Of a stretch of DNA of 64,000 nucleotides, positions 61,467-64,000 are shown piece by piece. Made by a program: the position numbers and the translations under genes. The notes beneath the pieces are model-generated. The model worked only from the letters and a program-made list of their open reading frames with translations, searched no databases and had not been told where the DNA came from. How positions within the stretch are numbered: position 1 is the first letter of the stretch; each line of letters starts with the position of its first letter. Location of the stretch: assembly GCF_019104765.1 (NCBI RefSeq), contig NZ_JAHRXJ010000002.1, positions 71,069 through 135,068 on the forward strand. Direction: 5' to 3'. The stretch is from Synechococcus sp. HK05 (lineage in GTDB: Bacteria > Cyanobacteriota > Cyanobacteriia > PCC-6307 > Cyanobiaceae).

Positions 61467-63152
61467 TCAGGCCAGGCCGGCGACGGCCTGCTGCAGGGCA
61501 TCGCGGCGATCGATGCTTGTGCGCTCCGATGGCAGCTTCCTGTAGAGGCCGAGCTTCTCGAGCCGGCGCTGGGTGGTGCCGCTGGCCCCCACCACAAACA
61601 CCTCGCGGCCTTTCTCAATCGCCTCTTCCACAGCGTTCTCCACCGCGAGGGCCGCGGTCACGCCCAGGTGCGACACCTCGGTGAGATCGAACACCACGGC
61701 CTTGCACTCGCCGATGGCGTTGTGCTCACGGCCGATCGCTTTGGCCACGCCGAAGATCATCGCGCCGTTGAGCTGGAAGAGCAGCACCTGGCCGCGGCCC
61801 TGATCCAGCAGGCGGCGCTCCTCATCGCTGATGTCGAGATCGCCATCGCCGGTGCTCACCGACTTCACGCTCCTGCTTTGCAGCTCACTCATCTTGTCGA
61901 TGGTGAGGATGTTGGCGATGAACACGCCGATGCCCACGGCGGCAATCAGATCCACCAGCACGGTGAGGGCGATCACCAGGTACATGATCAGTGCGCCGCT
62001 GATCGAGATGCGGTGGGCGCGTTTGATGAAGCCCCAATCCACGATGTCGACACCCACCTTCAGGGCGATGCCGGCCAGCACAGCCTGGGGAATCTGGGCG
62101 GCCACGCCGGTGAGGGCGAGGATCACCACCATCAGGATCACGGCGCGGCTGATGCCCGAGAGGGCGCTGCGTCCGCCGGCCTGAATGTTCACCACGGTGC
62201 CCATGGTGGCGCCGGCACCGGCGAGGCCACCGAATAGCCCGGAAGCAATGTTGCCCAGGCCCTGGCCGATCAGCTCCTTGTTGGAGTCGTGCTCGGTGCG
62301 GGTGATGCTGTCGGCGACAACGGCCGTGAGCAGCGCATCGATGCAGCCGAGCATGCCCAGCACGGCCGCATCGATCAGCATCCTGCTGAGGTGCGGCAGA
62401 TCGAAATAGGGCGTGCGCAGCTGCGGGAAGCCGGAGGCGATTTCACCGATGCGGCGGATCTCCTCGCCACCACCGCTCAGCAATGTGAGCGACAGGATCG
62501 TGCCGAGCACCAGGGCGATCAGCTGGGGAGGGGCGATCTTCTTCACCCGGCTGGGGGTGAGCCAGAGAATCGCCAGGGTGACCACGGCCAGCACCACCTC
62601 GGAGGGCCGGGCGCTGCTGATCAGTTGCGGCAGGGCCTTGAGGGTGCCCATCACCCCACCTTTCGGGATGGCCTGCCCCAGGAAGGGCCCGAGCTGAAGA
62701 ATGATCAGGATGAAGCCAATCCCGCTCATGAAGCCCGAGATCACCGTGTACGGCATCTGGGTCACGTAGCGGCCCAGCTTGAGGAAGCCGAAAACGATCT
62801 GGAAGACACCAGCCAGCATCACCACGGTGAAGGCCATGGCCAGGCCGTTTTCAGGATCGCTGGCGGTGAGGCTGGCGATCACGGCCGTCATCACCACCGT
62901 CATCGGACCGGTGGGCTCGGAAATCAGCGTGGGGGTGCCGCCAAACAGCGCGGCAAACAGACCCACCAGCACGGCGCCCCAGAGGCCGGCAGCAGCGCCG
63001 GCGCCAGAGGCCACACCGAAGGCCAGGGCCATGGGCAGGGCGATCACGGCGGCAGTCACACCGCCGAACAGATCGCCCTTGATGTTGTTGGTGCTGATGT
63101 GATTCAGCAGCCGCAGCGGTGAACGCCCGGGTGGGGCCGAGGCGGAGGTCAT
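61467..63152 (-). CDS. bicA: SulP-family bicarbonate transporter BicA
   Basis: The 561-residue transporter has a SulP membrane domain with MALAFGVASGAGAAAGLWGA, TLISEPTGPMTVVMTAVIAS and LGMLGCIDALLTAVVADSIT. The C-terminal STAS domain contains VLLFQLNGAMIFGVAKAIG and VVFDLTEVSHLGVTAA. It is of the BicA type: sodium-dependent, low-affinity, high-flux bicarbonate uptake. An Mrp-type antiporter lies upstream, which could restore the sodium gradient. Confidence 0.93.
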   Translation of the reverse strand: MTSASAPPGRSPLRLLNHISTNNIKGDLFGGVTAAVIALPMALAFGVASGAGAAAGLWGAVLVGLFAALFGGTPTLISEPTGPMTVVMTAVIASLTASDPENGLAMAFTVVMLAGVFQIVFGFLKLGRYVTQMPYTVISGFMSGIGFILIILQLGPFLGQAIPKGGVMGTLKALPQLISSARPSEVVLAVVTLAILWLTPSRVKKIAPPQLIALVLGTILSLTLLSGGGEEIRRIGEIASGFPQLRTPYFDLPHLSRMLIDAAVLGMLGCIDALLTAVVADSITRTEHDSNKELIGQGLGNIASGLFGGLAGAGATMGTVVNIQAGGRSALSGISRAVILMVVILALTGVAAQIPQAVLAGIALKVGVDIVDWGFIKRAHRISISGALIMYLVIALTVLVDLIAAVGIGVFIANILTIDKMSELQSRSVKSVSTGDGDLDISDEERRLLDQGRGQVLLFQLNGAMIFGVAKAIGREHNAIGECKAVVFDLTEVSHLGVTAALAVENAVEEAIEKGREVFVVGASGTTQRRLEKLGLYRKLPSERTSIDRRDALQQAVAGLA

Positions 63153-63234
63153 CGCAACAGAACAGGGTTGGCGCGGAACCTTAGGGGGTGTGCGCGGAAT
63201 CTGGGTGGGGTTCTGCTGCGAGGTGGCGCGGTGC

Positions 63235-63894
63235 TCAGAGCAGGCCTCGGTGGCGTAACAGCTGTTGCACCATCGCCCAGGAGCCCAGCGTCACCTTCAG
63301 GGCCACCAACAGATTGAGCAGGGGAATCCAGCCACCGCTCAGCAGGCTGCCGAAGCGACCCGCTGCTGGATCCAGGCCCACCAGACTGATCAGGGCCACC
63401 AGCAGGAAGCCCACCACCGCCGCTTTTTCCCACAGATCAGCGCGGTAGAGCCTGTAGAGCCGTTCACTGCGATCCGCCCCGCCACTGATCAGCAACAGGC
63501 CGATGGCTGAGCCGCCGGCCACCCCCGCCGCAAAGCCGCCGCCGGGGCTGAGATGTCCGCGTAGCGCCAGCTCCACCGCCACCAGGGCGGCAATGGTGGA
63601 GCCCAGCTCACACAGCACCTGAGAGGGCGCGTCGTCGAGTGAGCGGATCCGTTTGCGCTCCGGATCACCAGCCAGCACCAGGCGCACGCCGATGGCCGCC
63701 AGGGTGAACACCACCACTTCCGCCACCGTGTCGAACAGACGCGTGTGCAGGATCACGCCTGAAACAAGGTTGGGAACCTGGGTCTGCGCCTTGAGCGCTT
63801 CGATCAGGGGGGTGATCCCTGCGGCGTCGGGCAAGGGGCTGGCCAGTGGCGCTGCAAACAGGGCGATGGCCGCCAGGAGATACAGCCAGGTCAT
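63235..63894 (-). CDS. Mrp-type Na+/H+ antiporter subunit B-like
   Basis: The 219-residue membrane protein has MrpB/MnhB traits: VSGVILHTRLFDTVAEVVVF, LRGHLSPGGGFAAGVAGGSA and a C-terminal pair of helices. In sequence it combines the end of an MrpA-like subunit with MrpB, as in picocyanobacterial Mrp clusters near bicA. The start ATG (63892-63894) overlaps the upstream partial gene by ATGA. It probably lies in the same operon as further Mrp genes beyond the window. It would exchange sodium for protons and so support BicA and SbtA. Confidence 0.85.
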   Translation of the reverse strand: MTWLYLLAAIALFAAPLASPLPDAAGITPLIEALKAQTQVPNLVSGVILHTRLFDTVAEVVVFTLAAIGVRLVLAGDPERKRIRSLDDAPSQVLCELGSTIAALVAVELALRGHLSPGGGFAAGVAGGSAIGLLLISGGADRSERLYRLYRADLWEKAAVVGFLLVALISLVGLDPAAGRFGSLLSGGWIPLLNLLVALKVTLGSWAMVQQLLRHRGLL

Positions 63895-64000
63895 GGTTGG
63901 ACCTCGGAAGCCAGATGCAGTTCGCCGCCGCTGGCGCGCCATTCGGCGTAGCCCGGGCACTGCTGCAGCTGCCGGCGCAGGGGCGGCTGGAGCAGCACCA
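63891..64000 (-). CDS. Partial gene upstream of the MrpB-like gene
   Basis: Only the last 36 codons are inside the window (ending LHLASEVQP). The stop TGA overlaps the next ATG, so it belongs to the same operon. The visible tail (PPLRRQLQQCPGYAEWRASG) is soluble and not diagnostic; by context it may be another Mrp subunit or a linked protein. Confidence 0.6.
   Translation of the reverse strand, partial: VLLQPPLRRQLQQCPGYAEWRASGGELHLASEVQP

Overview
The window is high-GC DNA from an alpha-cyanobacterium of the Cyanobium/Synechococcus type. The evidence is a complete alpha-carboxysome operon with form IA Rubisco, cyanobacterial NDH-1 CO2-uptake genes and many proteins typical of that lineage. 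Both NDH-1 CO2-uptake systems (CupA and CupB types), SbtA/SbtB and BicA are present. This suggests a freshwater, brackish or euryhaline strain rather than an open-ocean one (inference).

Region 1 (1-9703) handles heavy metals, probably copper plus divalent cations. An RND exporter (cut by the window edge) and a short adaptor-like protein diverge from an OmpR-type regulator and histidine kinase. Next come two MerR-controlled transcription units: DUF411 - glutaredoxin/MauE fusion - multicopper oxidase, and DUF305 - DUF3721 - small membrane protein. The MerR gene lies between them, and both units have near-identical MerR-type operators.

Region 2 (9776-17671) holds a PAS-GGDEF-EAL gene broken by an amber codon, followed by a lower-GC island. 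The island carries an excisionase-like gene, a primase/helicase, small unknown genes and a Nu1-like small terminase, all on the minus strand, and it abuts the 3' end of tRNA-Pro(UGG). It looks like a phage satellite or its remnant; I see no integrase and no capsid genes.

Region 3 (17684-32522) is mostly housekeeping: an M23 peptidase, AlkB-like dioxygenase, RidA, an ABC ATPase, GloB, HisG, an ABC exporter, a hydrolase, a GNAT, a CHASE4/EAL signalling protein, two glycosyltransferases flanking a bestrophin, a Deg/Htr protease and DnaA.

Region 4 (32526-63152) is an inorganic-carbon-concentrating supercluster. On the minus strand run sbtA-sbtB and then csoS1-cbbL-cbbS-csoS2-csoSCA-csoS4A-csoS4B-csoS1E-ferritin-like-ndhF4-ndhD4-cupB(chpX)-acRAF-cbbX. 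csoS1D lies just beyond an rdgB/HAM1 gene. After three unknown genes and a KimA-like transporter come ndhF3-ndhD3-cupA-cupS on the plus strand. Then follow bioA, a group 2 sigma factor, psiE and bicA, and the window ends inside an Mrp-type Na+/H+ antiporter cluster. Bicarbonate import (SbtA, BicA), CO2 hydration at NDH-1 (CupA, CupB), the carboxysome shell, carbonic anhydrase, Rubisco and its assembly and activation factors thus sit within about 31 kb. Hairpins in the cbbS-csoS2 and csoS4B-csoS1E spacers may set protein ratios.
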